64,000 nt of DNA from a virus: the IMG/VR virus record IMGVR_UViG_3300005253_001115, positions 124,001-188,000 of that record; one strand, given 5' to 3'. How positions within the stretch are numbered: the stretch's first letter is position 1; each line of letters begins with the position of its first letter. This document shows, piece after piece, positions 44,363-53,418 of the stretch. A program made the position numbers and the translations under genes. A model generated the notes under the pieces. It ran no database searches and was not told the origin of the DNA. It was given only the letters and a program-made list of their open reading frames with translations.

Positions 44363-44929
44363 TTAGGGTATCTTGTAGAAGCACGCCTGAATATCGTCCA
44401 TGCCGTTCCAGTCCCTGGCCTGGAGAGGCTCTAACGAAAGGCGTGCAACAGTAGCTTCAAGCTGGTCCGGGAATACCTCGACACCGTAATCGTGGGCCGC
44501 GATGACAGACCCCATGGGGAGATGGTCGGCGTAGAAGTTGAACTCATCGACTTTGTTACCGCCGTCGCAGAAAAAGAAAGTGGGGCGATTGTCCATGAGG
44601 TTCGTGATAGCGCCCAGGCACTCCCAGTGATCTTGTGGGGAATTTCGCACGCCCAGGGCGTTGAATACAGGAAGAAGTGGCTCGTGTAGTTCGGGTCTGT
44701 TGTCGTAGGTAAGGAGTCTGTTCCCGCGCTGTACCGCGTGGAGGGCCAAAATCACCGACAGTGCTCCGGCTCCTGTCCCGATCTCCACAAAGCGTTGGAG
44801 CTGAGGGTTGGACGTAACGATGTCGTCAATGACCTTGTAAAGCCAGTACGTGTGCTGCTGACGCTGCCCTAGGAAGGTCTTGTACCATCGCTCTTGCACT
44901 ACCGGGTTGTCTCTGTTGTTGGGCCTCAC
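44363..44929 (-). CDS. SAM-dependent methyltransferase-like protein
   Basis: A 188-residue protein with GTG start overlapping the upstream stop by GTGA. FVEIGTGAGALSVILALHA near residues 47-65 is a class I SAM-binding motif. FFFCDGGNKVDEF near 115 may be the post-I acidic loop. The set of HDYGVEV and DWNGMDDIQ later is seen in sugar O-methyltransferases. It is part of the decoration cluster; the acceptor is unknown. Confidence 0.7.
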   Translation of the reverse strand: MRPNNRDNPVVQERWYKTFLGQRQQHTYWLYKVIDDIVTSNPQLQRFVEIGTGAGALSVILALHAVQRGNRLLTYDNRPELHEPLLPVFNALGVRNSPQDHWECLGAITNLMDNRPTFFFCDGGNKVDEFNFYADHLPMGSVIAAHDYGVEVFPDQLEATVARLSLEPLQARDWNGMDDIQACFYKIP

Positions 44930-45585
44930 AGCGGAACCGAAATCAAAGCTTCACCCTGCCCGGAAGGTAGGTGTATGTAGAACCAACCCGTGTCCGCAAC
45001 GAATGTCTTAACAGCCGCCGTTACCCCCACCTGTGCCCTATTCCACGGAGCTTCTTCCTTAAAGTCGTCTGCTAGAATGAAGCCGCCGGGACGCACAATG
45101 TCACGGGCAAGATACAGATCGCTGAGGCACCCTTCCTCGCTATGGTCGCCGTCAACGTGTACCAAATCAAAAAGCTCCATAGACTCCGCAAGGACCCGGG
45201 CCTCTGGGCTCAGAGAGTTTACCTCATAAGTAACAACAGTAGCCTCTGGGTACTTGTCTCGGAGAGTGTCTGTGGCGTGGTGCATGAAATTTCTCCTACC
45301 GCCCCAAGGAGCAAGACCCTTAACGCTCTGATTCATGTCCATACCCACATAGGTAGCTGTCGGGCATGCGTACAAAAAGGCCGCTGCCGCGTAGCCTGCC
45401 CGTATTCCTATCTCAAGAATGCGCTTTGGCTGCGTATGCTTGGCAATGGCAGCCTTATAGAGAGTGGATTCGTAAGCATCTGCCTTCCACGTCTTGCCGT
45501 CCGGCCCAGGGGGCTCAGACGGGTGAATGAACGGAGTATAGTCGAAAGTGCAACTTTCCGCACTAGCAATTATTTCTTCTCTCAC
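44926..45585 (-). CDS. SAM-dependent methyltransferase (Methyltransf_24-like)
   Basis: A 219-residue protein, GTG start with GTGA overlap. RILEIGIRAGYAAAAFLYA near residue 55 is motif I. DLVHVDGDHSEEG near 140 and RPGGFILADDF near 165 fit the Methyltransf_24 family, which methylates sugars and small molecules. No target residue can be named. It is coupled on both sides within the cluster. Confidence 0.78.
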   Translation of the reverse strand: MREEIIASAESCTFDYTPFIHPSEPPGPDGKTWKADAYESTLYKAAIAKHTQPKRILEIGIRAGYAAAAFLYACPTATYVGMDMNQSVKGLAPWGGRRNFMHHATDTLRDKYPEATVVTYEVNSLSPEARVLAESMELFDLVHVDGDHSEEGCLSDLYLARDIVRPGGFILADDFKEEAPWNRAQVGVTAAVKTFVADTGWFYIHLPSGQGEALISVPL

Positions 45586-46193
45586 TGTGCTTCTCCTTCA
45601 AACCAGAGCATAATTTCGATACCGTTGAGAATCTTATAGCGGGAAGCTCGCGCAGCTAGCTCATCATGTTCATCTAGTTGAACCCTGTGTTCCTTGGCGT
45701 CAGCCCATTTCTTGTCGGAGTAGGGAGCTACGAAAACCACAGCCTCCCTTGCTCGACTCAAACATTTTGGAAGCACGATGTCCATAAGTTGATCTCGTGT
45801 GAAGTGTTCAATCGTATGCGAAGAGAAAACGTAATCGAATGTCTCCACGTCTTCCTTTAGTATATCATGGACCCGAAAATCTATGGACTTGTCCAAACCC
45901 TTTTTGGCCTCCTCCAAAAGGTCCGTGGCCAAAATTGTGCCCAAATTCGATAGGTTACGAATAAGGTTGCAGTGTACTGGGTGCCCCGCTCCGAAAACCC
46001 ACAAGGAACTACCTTCCTTGAATTCGGAAATGGCCTCGTCGTAGTACCGAGGCGGTTTTTTTTCTTCCCCGCCGGGACCACCACGGTACTTCTTACGGTA
46101 GTACGGAAAAGTAGCAGCCTCGGTAGTAGACTCTCTTTCGATCATGCGTTTCAGCGGTTTGCCTGCGTCTTCAGGAATTGGTGTCCACTTCAT
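45582..46193 (-). CDS. SAM-dependent methyltransferase-like protein
   Basis: A 203-residue protein starting at the ATG at 46193 (ATGA overlap). Motif I is weak (SLWVFGAGHPVHCNLI) but FDYVFSSHTIEHF near 127 and the later strand FVAPY are typical of class I methyltransferases. The N-terminus is basic with a Pro/Glu-rich stretch. Activity is less certain than for the neighbours. Confidence 0.65.
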   Translation of the reverse strand: MKWTPIPEDAGKPLKRMIERESTTEAATFPYYRKKYRGGPGGEEKKPPRYYDEAISEFKEGSSLWVFGAGHPVHCNLIRNLSNLGTILATDLLEEAKKGLDKSIDFRVHDILKEDVETFDYVFSSHTIEHFTRDQLMDIVLPKCLSRAREAVVFVAPYSDKKWADAKEHRVQLDEHDELAARASRYKILNGIEIMLWFEGEAQ

Positions 46194-46819
46194 TTTCGTG
46201 CCCTGAAGCAATAGTGAGAATTCTTTCTCTCGGCACTAATAATCCCAGCATCATACTCGACCTCTGCGCCAAGGGATTCGGCAATAATTTCGGGACTTCT
46301 AACGTTCATGTGACTACATCGTTTTCGGGGAGGGTCTACATCGAAGGCCCATCCTCTATATTTTGGGTGTGCGTCATCAATGATAAGGAACATGCCTCCG
46401 GGTTTCACAACACGGCTAAGCTCTGAAGACCAGATCTTAAACTGTTCTGGTTCTACTATGTGCTGAATGACGGTGATGGCCACAACGGAATCAAATTCGC
46501 CGTCGTCGAAAGGAATTCTGTCATCCGGCAGGGCCACGTAAGATGTACCCTCCAGCTCCGGGGCAAATTTGAAAGCTCCTTCGTTAATGTCGGCTCCAAC
46601 GTAACTATCAGCCCTCTCCATCAGGGCTTCGGCAAAGCGACCCACCCCACACCCAAAATCCAGAACCCTCCCTATACTGGGCGGACAGATTCCCAGGATG
46701 GCGTCCTTGAATACTTCCCACTGCTGGTCTTTTACCGTGGTGCTGTTGCGTGTGGATACGTACAAGGCACCTTGGTTTTCTAGTCTGTCGGCCCACCACT
46801 GTCGGTTATACTCCGCCAT
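46190..46819 (-). CDS. SAM-dependent methyltransferase, paralogue of 51075-51698
   Basis: A 209-residue protein. The ATG at 46819 is preceded by GGGAGG eight nt upstream. VLDFGCGVGRFAEAL is the SAM motif I. ITVIQHIVEPE and RVVKPGGMFLIIDDA follow. It is clearly related to the methyltransferase at 51075-51698 (ALYVSTRNS, DFGCGVGRF, DDRIPF, QHIV, IDDA shared). The pair suggests duplication within the cluster. Acceptor unknown. Confidence 0.82.
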   Translation of the reverse strand: MAEYNRQWWADRLENQGALYVSTRNSTTVKDQQWEVFKDAILGICPPSIGRVLDFGCGVGRFAEALMERADSYVGADINEGAFKFAPELEGTSYVALPDDRIPFDDGEFDSVVAITVIQHIVEPEQFKIWSSELSRVVKPGGMFLIIDDAHPKYRGWAFDVDPPRKRCSHMNVRSPEIIAESLGAEVEYDAGIISAERKNSHYCFRARK

Positions 46820-47384
46820 ATCCGTAACCTCCCTTTCTAGGTCGGGCAGCATCCACCTTTTCCGCGATGTTCTTAAAGGTGTTTCTGTCCAGACCAAGCC
46901 ACTGTGCTATACCGTCCATAGTGTCGTGAAACTCGCTCATAAGATCTTCGTACCTTACGGTATAGATATCGGACCGGGTTTCCGCAAAACTGAGCCACTT
47001 TTCAACGGCTTCTTTCCAGCACTCATAAGGTGTCATGTATTGCTGGTCTCCTTCGATCCACCTGTTTAGTTGCTCCTGCTTCACTTTTCCGTCCTCTACC
47101 AGCTTGATCCAGGGTGTATTATTGAAAACTTTTGGAGAAATATCGCCGTTAATTCGGGATGACTGGGCTAGAAGAGAAGCTAAAACGTCTTCGTAGTTTC
47201 TCCACACGTACAAAAACCTTTCGTTCTTCTTCTCGAACAGTTTACCCAGAGGCTCGCCTGAGAAGGGAGGAGGCCATCTGTGGTGTTGGTTTCCCCTCTG
47301 TTGCATCGGTCCAAAAGCGTTCACCTCTACGAGATGGCATAGGTAGTGATTGCCGGAGCGCGGGTGGCCGAAGACGTGTATCAT
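46806..47384 (-). CDS. Sulfotransferase (PAPS-dependent)
   Basis: A 192-residue protein starting at the ATG at 47384 (ATGA overlap). HPRSGNHYL at residues 7-15 is the PAPS 5'-phosphosulfate loop. YVWRNYEDVLASLL near 65-80 holds the conserved Arg/Ser that bind the 3'-phosphate. TVRYEDLMSEF and IAQWLGLD near the C-terminus match the sulfotransferase fold. It should move sulfate from PAPS to a hydroxyl, most likely on a sugar. PAPS would come from the host. It is one of two in the cluster. Confidence 0.8.
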   Translation of the reverse strand: MIHVFGHPRSGNHYLCHLVEVNAFGPMQQRGNQHHRWPPPFSGEPLGKLFEKKNERFLYVWRNYEDVLASLLAQSSRINGDISPKVFNNTPWIKLVEDGKVKQEQLNRWIEGDQQYMTPYECWKEAVEKWLSFAETRSDIYTVRYEDLMSEFHDTMDGIAQWLGLDRNTFKNIAEKVDAARPRKGGYGYGGV

Positions 47385-48178
47385 AGAAGATGGTCCATAA
47401 ATTGGTGAAACGGCTCTGGATTTTCTGTTCTGCTTTTGAAGTACATGGTCAAGTAAGTGACCCATTGAGGAAATAACCGTCCGTAAAATGCTTGGGTGTG
47501 ACCAGAGGTTCTTGTGTACACCACACTAGGAACTTTTTGGCTGAGGGCAACGTAAGCCATTAGTCCCTGTATGCCTATGAACCCCGTGGCTCGGGATACT
47601 ACACCCATGCCCTCTAGTAAAGAGGTTTTCCCTATCAAATTCAACACATTGGGCTTAGTGAAAGTAGAGTACCTGTTAGCCTCCCCCACAAGTACAAAAG
47701 TATGCTTTGGGTACGCTCCGGTCATCCATTCCAATTCTTCATGTATGTCACGATGTCCCTGCTGCGGCTTTCCCGACTTAGGACAACAGGCTATGTAACT
47801 CCCTACTGGTTCGTGTTCTGACACAGGGAAAGTAAACTTCGGGTAGGCTGTCACGGGGGCGATTCCTCTGTTTGCACTCACGATTGGGCTGGGTCTGAAT
47901 CCGGGAGGGTCTCCTCTGACATTAGCTGGACAGGACCCTAGTGTTCTTTTCCACTCCTCGTGGTCTATGAAATTCACGTCTACGTTATGAGAAAGGGAAT
48001 AGATCTTCTCTATAAGGGGAATACCTTGCTGTTGCGTCTCAGGATCGCTACTGATGCACTGGTTGACAGTTATAGGTGTCCGGCTGGGGTCGTATAGTAT
48101 GGCGTTGAACAGGAATGCGTCTCCAATTGATCCTTTGCATACCAGATTCCGAACGTCGAGAGGGGGGCGTCTGCTCAT
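47381..48178 (-). CDS. GT9-like glycosyltransferase, paralogue of 50323-51075
   Basis: A 265-residue protein. The C-terminal motif (NLIGKTSLLEGMGVVSRATG, then FIGIQGLMAYVALSQKVPSV) resembles the donor-binding part of GT9/heptosyltransferases. There is no clear N-terminal LGD loop, but KGSIGDAFLFNAILYD is similar in shape. It is coupled by ATGA on both sides. The paralogue at 50323 shares the GKTS and KVPS motifs. Donor and acceptor unknown. Confidence 0.6.
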   Translation of the reverse strand: MSRRPPLDVRNLVCKGSIGDAFLFNAILYDPSRTPITVNQCISSDPETQQQGIPLIEKIYSLSHNVDVNFIDHEEWKRTLGSCPANVRGDPPGFRPSPIVSANRGIAPVTAYPKFTFPVSEHEPVGSYIACCPKSGKPQQGHRDIHEELEWMTGAYPKHTFVLVGEANRYSTFTKPNVLNLIGKTSLLEGMGVVSRATGFIGIQGLMAYVALSQKVPSVVYTRTSGHTQAFYGRLFPQWVTYLTMYFKSRTENPEPFHQFMDHLL

Positions 48179-48783
48179 AGCGGCTGACCTCCGATCTTCT
48201 CCTTAACGTCAACAAATTCACGGTTTTCCTCTCCGAGCCACGCAGCCATGTCACTCGTCGTTTTCTGAAATGAAGAAACAAGGAGATCGTAGTCCACCAC
48301 ATACACGTCTGTGCGATGAGCGGAGAAGTCTAACCAACTGCTCACATGGTGCTTCCAGTATTCATAAGGTGTCACCTCTGGAGGAGGGAGTGCCGAGGAA
48401 AAAGCACTGCCCGCGCCTCTCTTCGTTTCTCCGTCTATTTTCCACGCCCAGTGAGTTCCAGCTACGTGAAGCTCTCCCCAGGGAGTATCTGAGAACTCGG
48501 TCACTGTCAAATCTGTCCTGTGGATGCCGAACCTACCGGGCATGCGGAGAATAGACTTCGCCACGTCTTCGAACCCACGCCAAATGTAGAGATGTGGCAG
48601 GTCGTTTTCCTTGAAGGTGTTGGGTAAGCCATGCAGGGGGTAAGCCATGGTCTTTCGTCCATTTGCTTCGCGTAGGTGTCCCCAGGCCACTTCCCATATA
48701 CTGGGCTTGTGGATGAAGTTGGCATTCAGCACTGCCATGAGGTAGTGCGTGCCAGAGCGTGGGTGACTGTGAACGTTGTACAT
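48175..48783 (-). CDS. Sulfotransferase (PAPS-dependent), second copy
   Basis: A 202-residue protein. HPRSGTHYL at residues 7-15 is the PAPS loop. LYIWRGFEDVAKSIL near 75 gives the conserved Arg/Ser. VYVVDYDLLVSSF and MAAWLGEE match the later fold of sulfotransferases. It is diverged from the copy at 46806, so the two may act on different positions. It overlaps both neighbours. Confidence 0.8.
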   Translation of the reverse strand: MYNVHSHPRSGTHYLMAVLNANFIHKPSIWEVAWGHLREANGRKTMAYPLHGLPNTFKENDLPHLYIWRGFEDVAKSILRMPGRFGIHRTDLTVTEFSDTPWGELHVAGTHWAWKIDGETKRGAGSAFSSALPPPEVTPYEYWKHHVSSWLDFSAHRTDVYVVDYDLLVSSFQKTTSDMAAWLGEENREFVDVKEKIGGQPL

Positions 48784-49433
48784 TAACTTTTCGGTAGTGC
48801 TATCAAATAGATGGAATCCTTGTGGATCTTCTCTATGGTGTGGGTAGCTTCCAGTTCGCTAGTGATGAATTCGGAGGTTCCTGGGTTGTCGTAACCACGT
48901 TCCACGTACCAGTTCTTCGAGCCGTTCTTGTCGTACAGTCGCATGTCGTCAATGATAAACACGTCACCGCTGATGTCTCTTTGGGCCTTGATAACGCCCA
49001 GCTCCCTCTCAAGAGGGAAGGCAACGTCTCTATGAAGAAGCTCTGCCGTCGTTGCCTCTTTGTCTTTTTCGAATCTGGCACCCTTCTTCGGTACATGGGC
49101 GTCGAGCCACCACAGAATGTTTCCCTCAGAGATCTCAATAGCCTCGGGGAGCTTGTCCGCAGACTCTCCGTGAATCAGGTTGATGCTGTCGTCTAGCATC
49201 TTACGTTCGGGTGCTCCGGGTGCTGGATCGTGGTGCATTAGACCTATTTCGCCTGCCGATACAATCCACTTGTAGTCTATCTCGACCGCTACGAACTTCT
49301 CGATCCCAGACAGATTAGTAGTGGCCCAAGCCATACTTCGACCGTGTTCCAAACCGGTCTCAACAAGCGTCTTCAGGTTGTACTTGTCAACCCAGAGTTG
49401 GACCGTTAGAGCGTCACTTCCTAAATATCCCAT
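48783..49433 (-). CDS. Methyltransferase-like protein
   Basis: A 216-residue protein with TLVETGLEHGRSMAW near residue 22, similar to the first motif of class I methyltransferases (V-E-T/I-G-x-x-x-G). It also has FVAVEIDYKWI and a later ILWWLDAHVPKKG near 106, and ends VFIIDDMRLYD. Motif spacing fits a SAM-binding fold. The assignment is weaker than for its neighbours, and the cluster context supports it. Confidence 0.55.
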   Translation of the reverse strand: MGYLGSDALTVQLWVDKYNLKTLVETGLEHGRSMAWATTNLSGIEKFVAVEIDYKWIVSAGEIGLMHHDPAPGAPERKMLDDSINLIHGESADKLPEAIEISEGNILWWLDAHVPKKGARFEKDKEATTAELLHRDVAFPLERELGVIKAQRDISGDVFIIDDMRLYDKNGSKNWYVERGYDNPGTSEFITSELEATHTIEKIHKDSIYLIALPKS

Positions 49434-50326
49434 TACGTTCTCCTTTTTGCGGCGTGATAAGCCCTGAAATCCTCAATTTGCGGTAGACCGGCCTCTTCGA
49501 TTACCGGAGGATGCGGACCTTCGTACACATACAAGTTACCCCCACTATCGGGTGTAAAGCCCGGAGTCCAGCAGGGATTTCTGCGCTTGTAGTCTGCACC
49601 GAACAGCTCCATGCTCTTGTCGGTCCAGTAGGCTTCGTTATCTAGCTCAAAAGGCCGATAGATCTGATTCAACCAGTTCCATTTCCTCTGTTGTGCCTCG
49701 AATACGCGACCGGACTGCTGCTTGTATTCAGTCTTCCATTGTCTTTCCTTGTAGTCCTCTGGTGTCAGTAGACTGTAGTGGAACATACCTTTCTGCCCGG
49801 TGTCTCTAACAACATTGCGGTACTCAACCCGAGAATTCCAAGAGCAGGTCGGCAGGAACTTGCCGTTTCGGTCCTTGATTTTGTACAGGCGGTGGTGGGT
49901 GGAATGCAGGTACCTCTCCATATTGATAAAGAAGAACTTAGCGGGAAACTGGATAGTGTCTGCTGTCGGGTCATTCTCGATAATGTCTCTGGCTTCCTGT
50001 AGCGTTTCATCGAAATAAAACTCGTCCACATCCAACATGAACACCCAGTTTCCCGGCTCGTACAGAGTGCTGGCTGCCAGCATATTATTCAATGTCTTGC
50101 ACTTCCCTGTCGCTATGAACCCGTCGTTTATACAAGGCACCAAGGTAATCTTGTCGCCAAATTCTTGGGCCTTGAGCAGGGTAGTATCATGAAGCTCTGC
50201 CAGCAGCGGGGTATGTGCTCCGATGGAAACTATAACTTCGTCACAGAAGCTTAGAGCTTGCTTGATAGACGGACCAATGAAATCCTCAGCGTAATGCGCC
50301 CCGATCAGACCTATGATTTTGTTCAT
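49433..50326 (-). CDS. Glycosyltransferase, GT2-like
   Basis: A 297-residue protein starting at the ATG at 50326 (ATGA overlap). IIGLIGAHYAEDFI is the N-terminal strand-loop, and FMLDVDEFYFDE near residue 98 provides the DxD metal site. Later QFPAKFFFINMERYLHS and TCSWNSRVEY form the acceptor part. The pattern matches GT2-like enzymes found in phages and surface polysaccharide loci. Acceptor unknown. Confidence 0.75.
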   Translation of the reverse strand: MNKIIGLIGAHYAEDFIGPSIKQALSFCDEVIVSIGAHTPLLAELHDTTLLKAQEFGDKITLVPCINDGFIATGKCKTLNNMLAASTLYEPGNWVFMLDVDEFYFDETLQEARDIIENDPTADTIQFPAKFFFINMERYLHSTHHRLYKIKDRNGKFLPTCSWNSRVEYRNVVRDTGQKGMFHYSLLTPEDYKERQWKTEYKQQSGRVFEAQQRKWNWLNQIYRPFELDNEAYWTDKSMELFGADYKRRNPCWTPGFTPDSGGNLYVYEGPHPPVIEEAGLPQIEDFRAYHAAKRRT

Positions 50327-51075
50327 ATCATGAACCTCTTGAACGCCAACGGGTCTTCCGATCGGCAGGTTTTGACTACAGAACAGTATCTCTCCCATTC
50401 AGGGAATAGGCGAGATCGAAACGCTTTATCGTACCCCACCGATTTGGTGTAAACAAAACTGGGGACCTTGGAACTGGCTGCGACGTACACCATCAATCCC
50501 TGTACGCCGATGAATTTTTTGGCTCGGGATACAATTCCGATAGCTTCCAAAATTGAAGTCTTTCCTATCAAGTTCGTCACATTATGGCGGGAATAGCCAA
50601 GGAATTCTGGATTGTCACCCACGAGAACGAACTGCTGGTCTTTGTACTCCTCGATTAGGGAGGATATCTCATCCTCCCCCACCTGTCTGTGTCCCTCGTT
50701 TGATTTCCCGCCACGGGGAGAGCAGGCGATGTAGCTTCCTGTCACCTGTTTCGTTGCGGGGAACTTAAACGGTGGGTGTGGGTTCATTACGCTCATCCCA
50801 CCCTCTCTTTCTCTTGCTTTTTCTATGGACGGCCAGAGGCGAGGAAATTTCTGCGAAGGTAGACTGTTAAACTCTTCTTTGTTAACGAATTCCACCTGAA
50901 TTTTTGGCATAAGAGAATAGATCTGCCGGATATGCGGCTCCCAATGGTCTACAGCATTGCCAGCGTAATCGCTGCACTGCTTGATAAGGATCTTCTCGCG
51001 ACTCGCTAACCCGTGAACTACACAGTTAACGATGTACGAGTCCCCAAGTGTTCCTCTGCACTTAAACGTTTTCAT
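50323..51075 (-). CDS. GT9-like glycosyltransferase, paralogue of 47381-48178
   Basis: A 250-residue protein. It shares the pattern RGTLGDSYIVN at the N-terminus and NLIGKTSILEAIGIVSRAKK, then FIGVQGLMVYVAASSKVPSF with its paralogue. The middle part differs. One-base and 4-nt overlaps couple it to its neighbours. Duplication and divergence are likely; donor unknown. Confidence 0.6.
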   Translation of the reverse strand: MKTFKCRGTLGDSYIVNCVVHGLASREKILIKQCSDYAGNAVDHWEPHIRQIYSLMPKIQVEFVNKEEFNSLPSQKFPRLWPSIEKAREREGGMSVMNPHPPFKFPATKQVTGSYIACSPRGGKSNEGHRQVGEDEISSLIEEYKDQQFVLVGDNPEFLGYSRHNVTNLIGKTSILEAIGIVSRAKKFIGVQGLMVYVAASSKVPSFVYTKSVGYDKAFRSRLFPEWERYCSVVKTCRSEDPLAFKRFMI

Positions 51076-51698
51076 TAGACTTTCCTTGATCGGAACAAGT
51101 AGTGAGAATTAGGCCGCTCGGCGCTGATGACTCCGAAATCCTCATCAATTACCGAACCCAGAGACTCGCTTATGACTTGGGGACCACGGATCTTCATGTG
51201 TTTACCCATCTTAGGGCTCTGATCTGCGTCATCAATGATGTAGATAAGGCCACCGGGCTTAACTACCCGGGCGATTTCGCTGGACCAGATAACGTAGTGC
51301 TCGGGGTCAACAATGTGCTGGAGAACGGTGAGGGCCATAGCGGAATCGAAGCTATTGTCCTCGAAGGGAATACGGTCCTCTGGCAGACCGACGAACTCCA
51401 CGTTCGGGAGATCGGGGGCATGCTCGAAAGCGCCTGAGTTGATATCGACGCCTACGTAGCTAGAAGCGAACTCCCTAGCCGCCGCAGCAAAGCGACCTAC
51501 ACCGCAGCCAAAGTCGATAATGCGCCCCGGGTCAGTACCCTCCATGGCCTGCCTGAGGGAGTCTCGGAAGACTTCCCACTGGTGGTCATTCACTGTCTTG
51601 CTGTTTCGCGTGGACACATATAGGGCACCCTCCTTCTTCAGGCGAGCAGGCCAGTATTCCCTGGCGATGTACGGGTTTTTTCGCAGGTCAGTGCTCAT
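51075..51698 (-). CDS. SAM-dependent methyltransferase, paralogue of 46190-46819
   Basis: A 207-residue protein starting at the ATG at 51698 (ATGA overlap). It has IIDFGCGVGRFAAAA as motif I, LPEDRIPFEDNSFDSAMALT as motif II region and VVKPGGLIYIIDDA as the later strand. It is strongly related to the 46190 gene, and the order methyltransferase then GT9-like is similar at both sites. Acceptor unknown. Confidence 0.82.
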   Translation of the reverse strand: MSTDLRKNPYIAREYWPARLKKEGALYVSTRNSKTVNDHQWEVFRDSLRQAMEGTDPGRIIDFGCGVGRFAAAAREFASSYVGVDINSGAFEHAPDLPNVEFVGLPEDRIPFEDNSFDSAMALTVLQHIVDPEHYVIWSSEIARVVKPGGLIYIIDDADQSPKMGKHMKIRGPQVISESLGSVIDEDFGVISAERPNSHYLFRSRKV

Positions 51699-52528
51699 GT
51701 CTTTGTCCAATGCTTAATGGGGGTTTCTGGGTTCATTCTGGCCACACAGCTATTGAAGGATAAGTCCACGTTAGGGGTTGGAACGTCGATGAACGTGACT
51801 GGGGTATTGAAGGGGTTCCAGTAGCTAAGGTAGCGTTCCATAGAAACTACGGGACGCCCGTACCAAGAGACGTGAGGTGTGCCGCAAGCACTAGCAAGAT
51901 GTAATGTCCCGCTGCTGGGTCCGATAGCAACTTTAGCCGCAGACAAGGCTCCACACAGGTCTCCCAGACCAACTCCTCTGAAGTCTACCGTACCTTCGAT
52001 GTACACGTTGTCAGTGCCTCCGTAACAGGCCACAGAATACCCGGCGTCTAGAAGACGTTTGACCAGACCTTCGCATTTGTCCCGTGGATACTCCTTTTCC
52101 GGGTAAGATCGTTTGCGGTACTTCTTCGGACCACGGAAGGCGCACATGATGTCTGCAACATGCTTGGGCCTCTCTGACCCCAGCTTCCTCCATTCTTTGG
52201 GGTGAATACCGTCCACCTTATCAGCCACCTTGATGGCCTTGAACTCTTTCTTGGCGTGGGCTTTCCAGAACCACATAGGGGTAATTGACCTCGTTCCCGC
52301 AGGAGGCTGGAAGGCAGGCTTGGACACTTTGCCAGAGTACATGTCGAAGTCCGGCAAGTGCGGATTTATGATGATCTCGTCCGCAAACTCGTACAAGTAT
52401 TCGCTGTCGGGCTGTGTCTCCACAATGACATGATCGTAGTCCTTAGCGATGTGCCGGATAGACGGGCTCCACGAGGCGATCTCCCACCCGAACTCTCCTA
52501 CCCAAGGCCCTGCGTACAGTTTCTTCAC
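51695..52528 (-). CDS. Glycosyltransferase, GT9-like
   Basis: A 277-residue protein, GTG start in a GTGA overlap. Near the end, AAKVAIGPSSGTLHLASACG and PHVSWYG match the second motif of heptosyltransferase-like enzymes. The N-terminus (MKKLYAGPWVGEFGWEIASW) resembles the GEFGWE type of GT-B phage/bacterial transferases. Donor and acceptor unknown. Confidence 0.7.
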   Translation of the reverse strand: MKKLYAGPWVGEFGWEIASWSPSIRHIAKDYDHVIVETQPDSEYLYEFADEIIINPHLPDFDMYSGKVSKPAFQPPAGTRSITPMWFWKAHAKKEFKAIKVADKVDGIHPKEWRKLGSERPKHVADIMCAFRGPKKYRKRSYPEKEYPRDKCEGLVKRLLDAGYSVACYGGTDNVYIEGTVDFRGVGLGDLCGALSAAKVAIGPSSGTLHLASACGTPHVSWYGRPVVSMERYLSYWNPFNTPVTFIDVPTPNVDLSFNSCVARMNPETPIKHWTKT

Positions 52529-53418
52529 GTCTTGTCTCCGAGCATGTAGTCCAGCCTGTGCGCAGCCGTGTCCCTACTTCGATACAGCTCTGTACCCCAG
52601 TTGCGAATTCTTGCCACCTCCCCAGGATTCTCTAAGTAGTAGCTGGCCAGTTCTCGGGCCTCCTGTGGAGTCTTAAACCACACCAGATGTTTCTTGTTCT
52701 CGAACAGCTTCTCGATTCCGGGGAACCAGTTCACCAACGCGAAACCGTTGGAACTAAGGATATTGTACAGGCGGTTCGAGGTGTACCCTTTGGCGGGTAG
52801 TGATATGGACAAGGACACGGGAGACATAGCATACAGGTACTTCTGGTCCTTGGTTAGACCCTCTCTGTTGATGATCTTGACAGGGTGTTCTTTCCTGATC
52901 TCTTCGATAATAGGGGAGCGGTTTCCGTGAAACTCCCTGGCACTAATCAACGCCTTCAATTTGTCCGTGTCTGTCGGGTTTGAAGCCTCGAACGCGCTAC
53001 CTGGTCGTACTATCCCAAGGAACAGGATGTCCTCATCGAACTTCCTTCCGTTTTTGACATCGGCATCGTTTCCGCACTGCGGGAGGTAGTAGGCTGGCTT
53101 ACCAAAATGCTCAGCGTAGGCATCCGTGAACAACTGGTTGCATACAAACATTTCGGAAGCAGTTGTGCCGGATGTGATGATCTTCGGGTCCCGCAAATCG
53201 CACATCCACCACAGTATTTTGGCAGAAGTCTGGAAAGTCGGTGGGGTATTCATGAAGTACACGATGACATCGTAGTCGTCCCAACTCTTACCGCCAGGGG
53301 CAATGCCTTCCTTGCCCTTGGGCATCTCCAGCACATCAAAGCCTTTTGCCTTGGCGGCGATGGCTAGGGATGCTTGGATGGGACCGATAGGGAGTCTGTA
53401 CGCCACTGCTACTTTCAC
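52525..53418 (-). CDS. Glycosyltransferase, CgeB/GT-B-like
   Basis: A 297-residue protein, GTG start in a GTGA overlap. The C-terminal part (AKGYTSNRLYNILSSNGFAL, then WFPGIEKLFE) closely resembles that at 42395, with the same NGFAL/SGFAL core. The N-terminus reads MKVAVAYRLPIGP. It belongs to the CgeB/Glyco_trans_1_2 group. Sugar unknown. Confidence 0.72.
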   Translation of the reverse strand: MKVAVAYRLPIGPIQASLAIAAKAKGFDVLEMPKGKEGIAPGGKSWDDYDVIVYFMNTPPTFQTSAKILWWMCDLRDPKIITSGTTASEMFVCNQLFTDAYAEHFGKPAYYLPQCGNDADVKNGRKFDEDILFLGIVRPGSAFEASNPTDTDKLKALISAREFHGNRSPIIEEIRKEHPVKIINREGLTKDQKYLYAMSPVSLSISLPAKGYTSNRLYNILSSNGFALVNWFPGIEKLFENKKHLVWFKTPQEARELASYYLENPGEVARIRNWGTELYRSRDTAAHRLDYMLGDKT

